Positions 1 through 6,251 of a stretch of 13,205 nt of DNA are shown piece after piece (position 1 is the first letter of the stretch; every line of letters begins with the position of its first letter). A program made the position numbers and the translations under genes. The notes beneath the pieces are model-generated. The model worked only from the letters and a program-made list of their open reading frames with translations, was not told the DNA's origin and searched no databases. The stretch is taken from NCBI GenBank assembly GCA_900555355.1, contig USKV01000016.1, positions 1-13,205 of the forward strand, written 5' to 3'. This DNA is from an uncultured Collinsella sp. (GTDB taxonomy: Bacteria; Actinomycetota; Coriobacteriia; Coriobacteriales; Coriobacteriaceae).

Positions 1-420
1 CTTTTCCTCAATCTTCTTTTTGCCTTGGTTCACGCTGTGATTCACAAAGCCCCAGCCGGCAGCAGCAACCGCACCAATCACGAGCAGCACGATCAGCAGC
101 GTGCGGATACGGCGGCGGCGCTTGATGCGCTTAATCGACTCTTTGGAGCGTCGACGACGCTGAGGTGCCGCCTCATCAAGCGAAGGCCACTCTGCCTCAT
201 CAACAGGCTGCGCCGCAGCTTCATCGGTCTTTGCCGATGCGTCGGACGGGGCCTCGGCCTTGCTCTGAGATTTTTCGTCAGGTTGAGGCGTCGGAGTGCC
301 TTTGGTCTCCCATTGGGGCTCGACAGGCTCCGCCTCATCCTGAACCTGCCGCTCGGGATTGTTTACTTGATTTTCGTCGGGATCCACCGCATCGATAAAG
401 TGCTTGCCACGGGGGTTCAT
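1..420 (-). CDS. Membrane protein, N-terminal part only (cut by window edge)
   Basis: The frame is open from an ATG at 420 to base 1 with no stop, so only the first 140 residues are seen. Residues 1-87 are acidic, rich in P, E, Q and D, and probably disordered and cytoplasmic. Next comes a very basic stretch (RRRRSKESIKRIKRRRR, about residues 88-104), then one hydrophobic segment (about 106-125, LLIVLVIGAVAAAGWGF), then a Lys/Glu-rich start of an outside domain. The pattern fits a type II membrane protein. The start lies 2 bases after the sortase stop codon, and AGGAGA sits about 10 bases upstream inside the sortase end, so the two are surely co-transcribed and probably translationally coupled. 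The diagnostic domain lies outside the window. LytR-CpsA-Psr (LCP) proteins have this N-terminal layout, but I cannot confirm that. Confidence 0.75.
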   Translation of the reverse strand, partial: MNPRGKHFIDAVDPDENQVNNPERQVQDEAEPVEPQWETKGTPTPQPDEKSQSKAEAPSDASAKTDEAAAQPVDEAEWPSLDEAAPQRRRRSKESIKRIKRRRRIRTLLIVLLVIGAVAAAGWGFVNHSVNQGKKKIEEK

Positions 421-422
421 GA

Positions 423-1241
423 CTATTTTGTCTCCTGGTCGCTTGTTAACACACCGCTCACAATATAGCGCGAGTTGCCCTGCGAGCTATCGAGCATGCA
501 GGTGCTCAACTGCACAATCTTACTATCTGCATCAAGTGTCACGCCGTCACGTACATTTTTGAGCAATGCGTCCGGATTACAGACCGAATTAAAGTAGTCC
601 TGGCGCACGGCAGGATCGGCAAAGTTAAACGAGTTGAGAATGTGACGGTCGTCATATTGATAGGCCGAGACAATCTTGTACTTCAGAATATGACCCGGCG
701 TGTAGATATAGAAATCGCCGTTCTCGTTAAAGAAGTCCGCGTCCTCAAAGTTATGCAAGTTGTGGAACACGCCGCCGTTCACATGGCCGTAGATCACTGT
801 GACGGGATCGCTAAAGTCACGCGCGTTTGCCATCTGGCTAAATGCTGTGCCGTAGGGGTCGTACTTGCCGTCCTTGTCGTGGTCCAGATAAAACAGGTCA
901 TCCGTCGTGCTCTGCAGCAAGGGCGTGTTGATATCCGCACCCGGAATGTAGAGCCACGCATAGATATCGGCATTCTCTTGAATGAGCGGAGCGAAGTCGA
1001 TGGGGTTGTCCGGCAGCTCCTTGCCCTTTGATTCGACCTTCGTGGCGGGCTTGCCTGTTGCACTCATCTCCTCGGCGCGCTGCTGCTCTAGATGATTCAT
1101 ATAGAGCACGTAGCCGCCGCAGCCGACTGCGACCAGCAACAACACTACGAAAACGCCCTTGAGTATCGTGGCGCGACGCTTTTTGTCCGAGTCGTCCATA
1201 TGCTTGACTTCCATATGCTTGCCATGCGGCTGCTGTGCCAT
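423..1241 (-). CDS. srtB: Class B sortase
   Basis: A membrane-anchored cysteine transpeptidase of 272 residues that cuts a C-terminal sorting motif in secreted proteins and joins them to the cell wall. A basic N-terminus is followed by one transmembrane segment (about residues 25-48), a linker, and the sortase beta-barrel (about 85-265). The catalytic triad is visible: His153 in YGHVNGGVFH, Cys248 in QLSTC, and Arg258 in NSRYIVSG. The spacing and the long insert between barrel strands are typical of class B. The first ATG is chosen because AAGGGA lies about 8 bases upstream; Met10 and Met15 lack such a site. The next gene upstream on this strand encodes a protein with an SPATG sorting signal, and C. 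difficile SrtB is known to use S/P-PxTG motifs, so that protein is the obvious substrate. Confidence 0.93.
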   Translation of the reverse strand: MAQQPHGKHMEVKHMDDSDKKRRATILKGVFVVLLLVAVGCGGYVLYMNHLEQQRAEEMSATGKPATKVESKGKELPDNPIDFAPLIQENADIYAWLYIPGADINTPLLQSTTDDLFYLDHDKDGKYDPYGTAFSQMANARDFSDPVTVIYGHVNGGVFHNLHNFEDADFFNENGDFYIYTPGHILKYKIVSAYQYDDRHILNSFNFADPAVRQDYFNSVCNPDALLKNVRDGVTLDADSKIVQLSTCMLDSSQGNSRYIVSGVLTSDQETK

Positions 1242-1267
1242 GGTGTTCCCTTACCCTGTAAATCGGC

Positions 1268-1298
1268 CAAAAAAAGGACCCGCACAAGTACGGGTCCT
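1268..1298 (-). terminator. Rho-independent terminator after the SPATG protein gene
   Basis: On the minus strand AGGACCCG (1298-1291) and CGGGTCCT (1282-1275) form a perfect 8-bp stem with an 8-base loop, followed directly by a run of T (plus-strand A at 1269-1275). It lies 30 bases after the stop of the SPATG gene and 27 bases before the sortase start. Abundant substrate mRNA would end here, leaving the sortase to read-through or to a weak promoter of its own. Confidence 0.85.
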
Positions 1299-1327
1299 CA
1301 AATCTTACGGTTGAAACCGTGTGTGTG

Positions 1328-1891
1328 CTAGTTGTTCTTGCGAAGAGCAACAAAAGCGCAGGCAGCGCCAGCAGCGGCAACAGCAGCCACAGCGGCAACA
1401 GCGGTGGTGTTCACGCCGGTAGCCGGGGACTTAGCACCGTTGTCGGTGGTAGCAGCGCCAGCAGCGGTCTTCTCAGCCACGATGGTGTAGGTGGAGAGCT
1501 TGGTGACCTTAAAGGTAACATTGCCGTTGTTGTCGGCAGTGAGGTTCAGGGTCTCCTTGCTACCGTCGTTGTGCTGGACATAGACGGTAACCTTAGCGTT
1601 GGCGTAGGCCTTGCCAAGGGTGAAGGTGACGGTCAGCGGGTTGGACTCAGAAACGGTACCCTCGACGGTCTCGGTGATCTCGAAGGAAGCGACCACGTTG
1701 GCGCCGGCAGGGGTGCCCTCGGCGTTCTTGGTGGTGGAAACAACCTTGACGTTAGCGTTGTTAACGCTGGCGGTCACGTTGTTGGCACCGGTGGCGGTGG
1801 TGTTGGCAGGGCTCGGGGCGGCGAAAGCAGCCACGGGCAGAGCCAGGGCAAGAGCGAGAACGCTCAGTGCTGCCATGAATCTCTTCTTCAT
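1328..1891 (-). CDS. Secreted wall-anchored protein with SPATG sorting signal
   Basis: A small surface protein of 187 residues. Residues 1-24 are a signal peptide (MKKRF, then a hydrophobic core ending AAFA, with probable cleavage near A24-A25). The mature part is rich in T, N, V and A with alternating beta-type patterns; residues 125-140 (VTFKVTKLSTYTIVAE) resemble the last strand of small Ig-like beta domains found just before cell-wall anchors. The C-terminus is a complete sorting signal: SPATG at 155-159, an Ala/Val hydrophobic stretch (about 163-183) and the basic tail RKNN. The motif is SPxTG rather than LPxTG, matching the class B sortase next door. GAGGAG lies 8 bases before the ATG. 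A strong terminator follows. Its role (adhesin, coat protein or other) cannot be told from sequence. Confidence 0.88.
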   Translation of the reverse strand: MKKRFMAALSVLALALALPVAAFAAPSPANTTATGANNVTASVNNANVKVVSTTKNAEGTPAGANVVASFEITETVEGTVSESNPLTVTFTLGKAYANAKVTVYVQHNDGSKETLNLTADNNGNVTFKVTKLSTYTIVAEKTAAGAATTDNGAKSPATGVNTTAVAAVAAVAAAGAACAFVALRKNN

Positions 1892-1938
1892 GTTAGGTAC
1901 TCCTCAACTTGCAGCTTGTGGACCTTTAAGTGCCTAGT

Positions 1939-1967
1939 AGTATATCCTTTTTTATAAATTGTGGCTA
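1939..1967 (-). promoter_or_regulatory. Possible promoter of the SPATG protein gene
   Basis: The gap 1892-2050 is much richer in A+T than its surroundings. On the minus strand a TATACT hexamer (plus 1939-1944) sits about 50 bases before the start codon and follows an A-rich stretch. No good -35 box is found at normal spacing (the best place reads TAGCCA), so the call is weak. No other gene fits in this gap. Confidence 0.3.
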
Positions 1968-2050
1968 ATGAGTTCTATATGAAACAACATTGCTGCTTTT
2001 TTGCTCACTCATTGGCCCCAAACAGCGACTTAGTGTGATGGTTCTGTGAC

Positions 2051-2635
2051 TTATTGGCCTTGTGTTACGGGCGTGACCTGCGAACCCACGCCGTTTGCAC
2101 CGGTTTCGCTATCCTCGCTGTCCGCATCCTCGCCCTTTTGGGCATCGGCGATCGTTGCGGCAGCGGCAACAATACCGCGCTGAGGCGCCACGCCCGTCTG
2201 TGTCTGAGCGCCCTCGACAAGCTCCGTGCCGGCATGCGCGAGCTCAGCAGATTTGAACATCGCACTCAGGTCGACCCCGCCGCCAGCGTAACCGAGTGCG
2301 GCAAGTGCGATCACAATCACCGCAACAACAACTGCAATCGGCACATAACGATGCCAGCCAGCAGGATTGAGCCCACTGCGGCGGGCAGCACCGCGGCTAA
2401 TGTAGCCCAGCGTTCCGTCGTGCTTAAGCTTAGAGCCCACCACGCGCTTGCGTCCCCACAGCGTCGACTCGGCCTGCATAGCCAAGCGAGCGCTTGCCGA
2501 AGGATAGCCGTATTTGGTGCGTTTGAACGAACCGTCGAACCCCGACGCGTGCTTGCCCCACGTCCGGGACGTCGTGCGGCGGTTAACTGGAGCCGCGCTC
2601 CGTCTATTCCGGTTTGGTTTTGAAGTCTCCGCCAT
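2051..2635 (-). CDS. Single-pass membrane protein of unknown function
   Basis: I do not recognise a family. With the ATG at 2635 the protein has 194 residues. Residues 1-97 are strongly basic (many R, K and S) and should be cytoplasmic. About 98-117 form one transmembrane helix (VPIAVVVAVIVIALAALGYA). The remaining ~77 residues are Ala/Gly-rich, then acidic near residues 165-180 (GEDADSEDSETG), and should lie outside the cell. The frame is open further upstream to a GTG at 2689, but neither that nor an ATG at 2668 has a ribosome site; the 2635 start has only GGGGG close before it, so the start is uncertain. It lies 84 bases after the regulator gene and 159 bases before the SPATG protein on the same strand, so it may be an accessory membrane part of the same surface locus. 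Confidence 0.65.
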   Translation of the reverse strand: MAETSKPNRNRRSAAPVNRRTTSRTWGKHASGFDGSFKRTKYGYPSASARLAMQAESTLWGRKRVVGSKLKHDGTLGYISRGAARRSGLNPAGWHRYVPIAVVVAVIVIALAALGYAGGGVDLSAMFKSAELAHAGTELVEGAQTQTGVAPQRGIVAAAATIADAQKGEDADSEDSETGANGVGSQVTPVTQGQ

Positions 2636-2719
2636 ACGCCCCCGCACGCTGTAACGCAATCGAAACATTACTGCTTTGGACTGTAGCACACGCGCCGCAC
2701 GCGGTCACGGGCACCTCGC

Positions 2720-3937
2720 TCAGCGGTCGTCGTCCTTCAACAAGCGCCACAGGGTCGTGCGGCTTATTCCCAGCACCCCGGCAGCGCGGGTCCGGTTGCC
2801 CTGAAGGTAGCCCACGACCAGCCGCGCGATGTCGCGTTCGGTATCGGCCAGTGGACGCAGGATATACAGGTCGCTGTCGAGCGTCGGAGCGCCAAAGGTT
2901 GCGGTTTTGATGACGTCCTCCTGGGCGAGCACCTCCTCCGCCACCGCGCGCTCCGCCACACCCGACCCTACTAATATATAGAGTCGTTCCGAGACCTCGC
3001 GAAGCTGCAGATAGTTGCGTGGCCAGCGATAGCCATTGAGCGTCGAGGCAGCCTCCTCGGACATACTCGGAGCGGCAGTTCCAAAGACATCTGACAGATA
3101 TGACAAATACTGCGCAACCTTTTTCGATGCGCCACCCTGCTCGGCAATCGCAGGCGCCACACTTACTGCACACGCCAAGCGCTCGGTTACAAAAGCGGCC
3201 TGATCGCTTTCGCCACCGCCCGGCATATCATTTGCCGTCAGAACCACATGGCAACGCGCGGCCAGCGCCGTGTCGGTCATCGTAGAAACAAGCTCGCGCA
3301 GACGCTGCGGCGAAAGTGCATGCCAGCCGCCAATACAAAGGGTCAGCCTTGCCTGGAACAGCGGCGATTCCGAGCTTTTGAGCAGATGGCGCCAGCCGCG
3401 ATCTGTGAGCTCGTCAAGTGCCACGGACACAAAGGGTTCGTCAGCATAAGGCCCATCCAGATAGAGACGTTTTGCAATCTCTGTCTGGCCAGCACCCAGC
3501 TCGCCCTCCAACATGAGGGGCACGCCGCGTGCATAGCTTTCGCAGACGGGACCAGCGACTGCAGCGGCACCCTCGACAATGCCGTACGCACTTGCCTCGT
3601 AGCGCGCCTCGACCTCATCCGCGTTAAGCCACTCAATACCCGCGTGCGCCGCCACACCGTGCACCTCGCGGACCACGACCACCCAAAGCGCACCGTATTC
3701 CTTGGCAACCGGACGCACCGTGAGGCTCAAGCGCCCTCCCGCATGCCCCATCACCAGACGCATGCCGTTGCCCACGCGCCCCAGGCGCTCGGCGACAAAT
3801 GCCGCGACATCTTGCTCGAGCGCGACATCATCCATGGTCGAAATCGCCACGTGTCCATGCCCATCGATTGCCAACGCCGAGGCCCCGGCAGCAGCCAAGG
3901 CCTCGGTCAAGATTTGCAGCTTGGCGTCACTGTTCAT
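2720..3937 (-). CDS. Fis-type transcriptional regulator with degenerate NtrC-like AAA+ domain
   Basis: 405 residues from the ATG at 3937 (GGGG 6 bases upstream); an upstream in-frame GTG at 3961 has no ribosome site. Residues 1-120 are a sensor-like N-terminal region without a recognised motif. About 125-320 follow the order of an NtrC-family AAA+ domain: GELGAGQTEIAK at 145-156 in the Walker A place, LTLCIGGWHALSP where Walker B is expected, and YRWPRNYLQLREV at 303-315 matching the Y-WPGN-REL signature. About 380-400 are a Fis helix-turn-helix (NRTRAAGVLGISRTTLWRLL). The Walker A lysine is Gln, the Walker B acidic pair is gone, and no GAFTGA loop for sigma-54 contact is seen. It probably acts as a DNA-binding regulator without ATP-driven sigma-54 activation, perhaps of the surface genes downstream. 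The ligand is unknown. Confidence 0.82.
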   Translation of the reverse strand: MNSDAKLQILTEALAAAGASALAIDGHGHVAISTMDDVALEQDVAAFVAERLGRVGNGMRLVMGHAGGRLSLTVRPVAKEYGALWVVVVREVHGVAAHAGIEWLNADEVEARYEASAYGIVEGAAAVAGPVCESYARGVPLMLEGELGAGQTEIAKRLYLDGPYADEPFVSVALDELTDRGWRHLLKSSESPLFQARLTLCIGGWHALSPQRLRELVSTMTDTALAARCHVVLTANDMPGGGESDQAAFVTERLACAVSVAPAIAEQGGASKKVAQYLSYLSDVFGTAAPSMSEEAASTLNGYRWPRNYLQLREVSERLYILVGSGVAERAVAEEVLAQEDVIKTATFGAPTLDSDLYILRPLADTERDIARLVVGYLQGNRTRAAGVLGISRTTLWRLLKDDDR

Positions 3938-4061
3938 ATTGCGCCCCGTCCTCGGCGCCACGCCGCCACCGACGGCCGCGCGGGCGAGTGTTTCAAAGTT
4001 GAACGATATTGCTCACCAAACACTATAGGGCAGAAAGCGCCGTCCTGCGAGTATAGGTGTT

Positions 4062-4150
4062 GCCCCGCATCGCCATCCTGGCGGGGCGATAAGAGCTCTT
4101 CGGGACCTATCAACCTGCGGACAAGCCATACCCGCAAGAGCTCCTATCGC
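4062..4150 (-). other. Structured intergenic region: two stem-loops upstream of the regulator
   Basis: The 265-base gap between the yeiH-like stop and the regulator start holds no gene but two inverted repeats. GCGATAAGAGCTCT (4086-4099) pairs with AGAGCTCCTATCGC (4137-4150) at 13 of 14 positions, and inside it TGCGG (4115-4119) pairs with CCGCA (4132-4136). Directly beside it GCCCCGC (4062-4068) pairs with GCGGGGC (4081-4087), sharing two bases with the first. No T-run follows on either strand, so neither is a standard terminator. They could be a structured leader of the regulator mRNA, a factor-dependent end of the transporter mRNA, an operator, or a small RNA. I match them to no known riboswitch. 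Confidence 0.5.
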
Positions 4151-4202
4151 TCCACCGTAAGGATGCGCTCGCCAACACACAACACGCAAATAAGCTACTT
4201 CT

Positions 4203-5237
4203 CTACCAGATTCCCAGCACGTGCTGCATTCCCAAACTCATGCACGCAATGCCAATCCAGCAGCAAAAGCCCAGCGCGATGGGCTTGCCGCCCTTTTTGA
4301 CCAGCTCAACGATATCGGTATTAAAACCAATAGCCGCCATGGCCATCACAATAAAGAATTTCGACAGCTCCTTGATGGGCGCCGTGATGGACACGGGAAG
4401 CTGAAGCACCGTGGTGATTACGCTCGCCAGCACAAAGAACAGCACAAACATGGGAAACGCGCGTTTAAGCGAGAACGTGCTTTTGGCGTCGCCGCCGGCC
4501 TTGCGCGCCAGATGCATCTGCCAGCAAGCAAGCGCCAGCGTGATGGGAATGATGGCCAGCGTCCTGGTGAGCTTGACCACCGTGGCGCTTTCGAGCACAT
4601 TGGCGCCGGGATGCATACTGTCCCAGGCGCTCGCCGCAGCCGTTACGGACGAGGTGTCGTTGATGGCGGTACCGGCAAACAGGCCAAAGCCCTCGTTGGT
4701 CAGCCCGAGCATGCCGCCGAGCGTCGGAAACACGAGCGCCGCGATAACGTTAAACAGGAAGATGACCGAAATAGCCTGGGCAATCTCGCGATCGTCGGCA
4801 TGGATGACGGGAGCGGTCGCGGCGATGGCAGAACCGCCGCAAATCGACGAACCCACACCCACAAGCGTCGCGATCTTGCCCGGCACGTTCATGACGCGGC
4901 AGAGCACGAAGGCGATGACAAGCGAGGTCGAGATCGTCGCCACGATAATCGGTAGCGACTGAGCGCCTTTGGACAGAATCTGCGAGAGGTTCATGCCAAA
5001 GCCAAGCAGGATTACCGCGTACTGCAAGACTTTTTTAGACGTATAGGTAACACCGGCGGCGAGCTGTTCGCGACGATTCTTGGGAAAGACGAGCGCCAGG
5101 ACCATGCCAAAGAGGATGGCAAATACCGGCCCGCCGACCACCTCAATCTGTTTGCCGAGCAACGTCGCGGGGATAGCGATGATCAGGCAGAACAAGACAC
5201 CCTTCCAGCGCTCGCGTACGATATTCGCCAGTTGCAT
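4203..5237 (-). CDS. YeiH family (putative sulfate exporter family) membrane transporter
   Basis: 344 residues, the normal size for the UPF0324/YeiH family of inner-membrane proteins, often labelled putative sulfate exporters though the substrate is poorly proven. About ten hydrophobic segments run through the protein. The two family signatures are present: GVGSSICGGSAIAAT (127-141) and GTAINDTSSVTAA (189-201), followed by VVKLTRTLAIIP (about 220-231). AAGGA lies 9 bases before the ATG at 5237. The gene is divergent from a GntR/FCD regulator with 163 bases between them; that regulator is the natural candidate to control it, just as yeiH in E. coli sits beside a regulator gene. Its stop is followed by the structured gap at 4062-4150. 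Confidence 0.88.
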   Translation of the reverse strand: MQLANIVRERWKGVLFCLIIAIPATLLGKQIEVVGGPVFAILFGMVLALVFPKNRREQLAAGVTYTSKKVLQYAVILLGFGMNLSQILSKGAQSLPIIVATISTSLVIAFVLCRVMNVPGKIATLVGVGSSICGGSAIAATAPVIHADDREIAQAISVIFLFNVIAALVFPTLGGMLGLTNEGFGLFAGTAINDTSSVTAAASAWDSMHPGANVLESATVVKLTRTLAIIPITLALACWQMHLARKAGGDAKSTFSLKRAFPMFVLFFVLASVITTVLQLPVSITAPIKELSKFFIVMAMAAIGFNTDIVELVKKGGKPIALGFCCWIGIACMSLGMQHVLGIW

Positions 5238-5400
5238 ATGGGATTCCTTCTTTCTATTTCACGTTTGCGACGGCCTATGATACGGCAACATTGAGCACAG
5301 CCCTGCGCAAATACAGACTAAGATGCCGCAATAGTTCTCGGGCGACAGCCGAATTACCCACCGCGGAAAGCTGATTCGCGGCATAATTAACAACTGACAT

Positions 5401-6132
5401 ATGAGTTTGATAGAACAGTTGCGAGGCGCTATGGAAGAATCGATGCACGTCGGCGAGCAGGAAACGAGCCTACAGGACCAGTCCTACCACACCATTCGAC
5501 GCAAAATCGTCTACCTGGACTACAAGCCGGGCGAAAAGCTGGGCGTCAAGCAGCTTTGCGACGACCTGGATATGGGGCGCACCCCTGTGCGCGAGGCGCT
5601 GGTGCGTCTGGCGCAAGAGGGCCTGGTGCGTACCGTGCCCCAAAGCGGCACCTATGTCTCGCCCATCAACCTCACTCTTGCCGAGAGCGCCTGCTACATT
5701 CGCGAGCACCTGGAAAAGCAGGTAATTGTGGAGTGCTGTGCCCGTGCCACCTCGGCAGGCATCGAGCAGCTCGACCGAGCCATCGCGCTGCAGGAAAAGA
5801 CCATGGCCGAGGAGGATCGCATCGGCTTCTTTTTGAGCGACAACCTCATGCATCACATGATTTTTAGCATCGCATGTCGCAGCACCGTGTGGTCGTGGCT
5901 CGAAGAGACCAATGCCGACCTGGAGCGCTTCCGCTGGCTGCGCGCCGCCACGCAGACGCTCGACAATCAGGAGATTGTTAACGAGCACAAGCAAATCCGC
6001 CGTGCCATCGCCGGCCGCGACCCCATCGAGGCGAGCTTTTTGGTCAGCAAGCACCTGCATATGATGTTCCGCAACCAGACCGAGGTCCTGGACCAGTTCC
6101 CCGAGTACTTCGAGACCAGCAAGCTCCGCTAA
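5401..6132 (+). CDS. GntR family regulator with FCD ligand domain
   Basis: 243 residues from the ATG at 5401. About 24-90 form the GntR winged helix (YHTIRRKIVYLDYKPGEKLG, LDMGRTPVREALVRLAQEGLV, then the wing QSGTYVSPI). About 97-228 form an all-helical FCD domain of the FadR subgroup. Possible metal ligands are Asp147, His151 or His152, His196 and His218, in the usual order D-H-H-H. Members of this group respond to organic acids or sugar acids. The 5401 start has no ribosome site; an alternative ATG at 5431 has GAGG only 4 bases before it and would leave the DNA-binding domain whole. A CATAAT box at about 5383-5388 would give a very short leader for the 5401 start. Divergence from the YeiH-type gene suggests that it regulates it. 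Confidence 0.88.
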   Translation: MSLIEQLRGAMEESMHVGEQETSLQDQSYHTIRRKIVYLDYKPGEKLGVKQLCDDLDMGRTPVREALVRLAQEGLVRTVPQSGTYVSPINLTLAESACYIREHLEKQVIVECCARATSAGIEQLDRAIALQEKTMAEEDRIGFFLSDNLMHHMIFSIACRSTVWSWLEETNADLERFRWLRAATQTLDNQEIVNEHKQIRRAIAGRDPIEASFLVSKHLHMMFRNQTEVLDQFPEYFETSKLR

Positions 6133-6139
6133 CCTGCCA

Positions 6140-6178
6140 AAACCACCACAAAGGGAACAGGCACCTTTGTGGTGGTTT
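6140..6178. repeat. Palindromic intergenic repeat, AACCACC type
   Basis: AAACCACCACAAAGG (6140-6154) and CCTTTGTGGTGGTTT (6164-6178) are perfect 15-base inverted arms around the loop GAACAGGCA. The same element occurs at 8262-8298 and, inverted, at 8489-8525. It starts 8 bases after the GntR stop codon. No T-run follows beyond the stem, so it is not a canonical terminator, though as RNA it would protect the 3' end of the mRNA. Confidence 0.9.
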
Positions 6179-6186
6179 CTCCACAC

Positions 6187-6227
6187 AAAAAGGCCCGGCT
6201 CCGTCTGATGACGCGGAGTCGGGCCTT
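6187..6227 (-). terminator. Rho-independent terminator of glmS
   Basis: On the minus strand a 14-bp stem with one mismatch (plus 6190-6203 AAGGCCCGGCTCCG against 6214-6227 CGGAGTCGGGCCTT) and a 10-base loop is followed by a T-run (plus-strand A at 6187-6191). It lies 25 bases after the glmS stop. The plus strand has no T-run, so it is one-directional. Confidence 0.85.
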
Positions 6228-6251
6228 AATCGTAAGGATGACGGAACTCGA

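Noticed and set aside
1319..1957. 212-codon plus-strand frame over the SPATG protein gene
   Set aside because: Ser/Gly/Val-rich mirror of an Ala/Thr/Val-rich coding strand; the minus strand has a signal peptide, a sorting signal, a ribosome site and a terminator.
4062..4150. tRNA-like or known riboswitch
   Set aside because: No cloverleaf, no proper T-loop sequence and no match to a riboswitch core that I could recall; kept only as unassigned structure.
3248..4300. 350-codon plus-strand frame opposite the Fis-type regulator
   Set aside because: Low-complexity translation rich in R, H and C with no motif; the minus strand has a clear domain order, so this is a shadow.
6140..6178. Terminator of the GntR gene
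   Set aside because: Strong stem, but no T-run follows on the plus strand, and the same unit occurs elsewhere away from gene ends; listed as a repeat.
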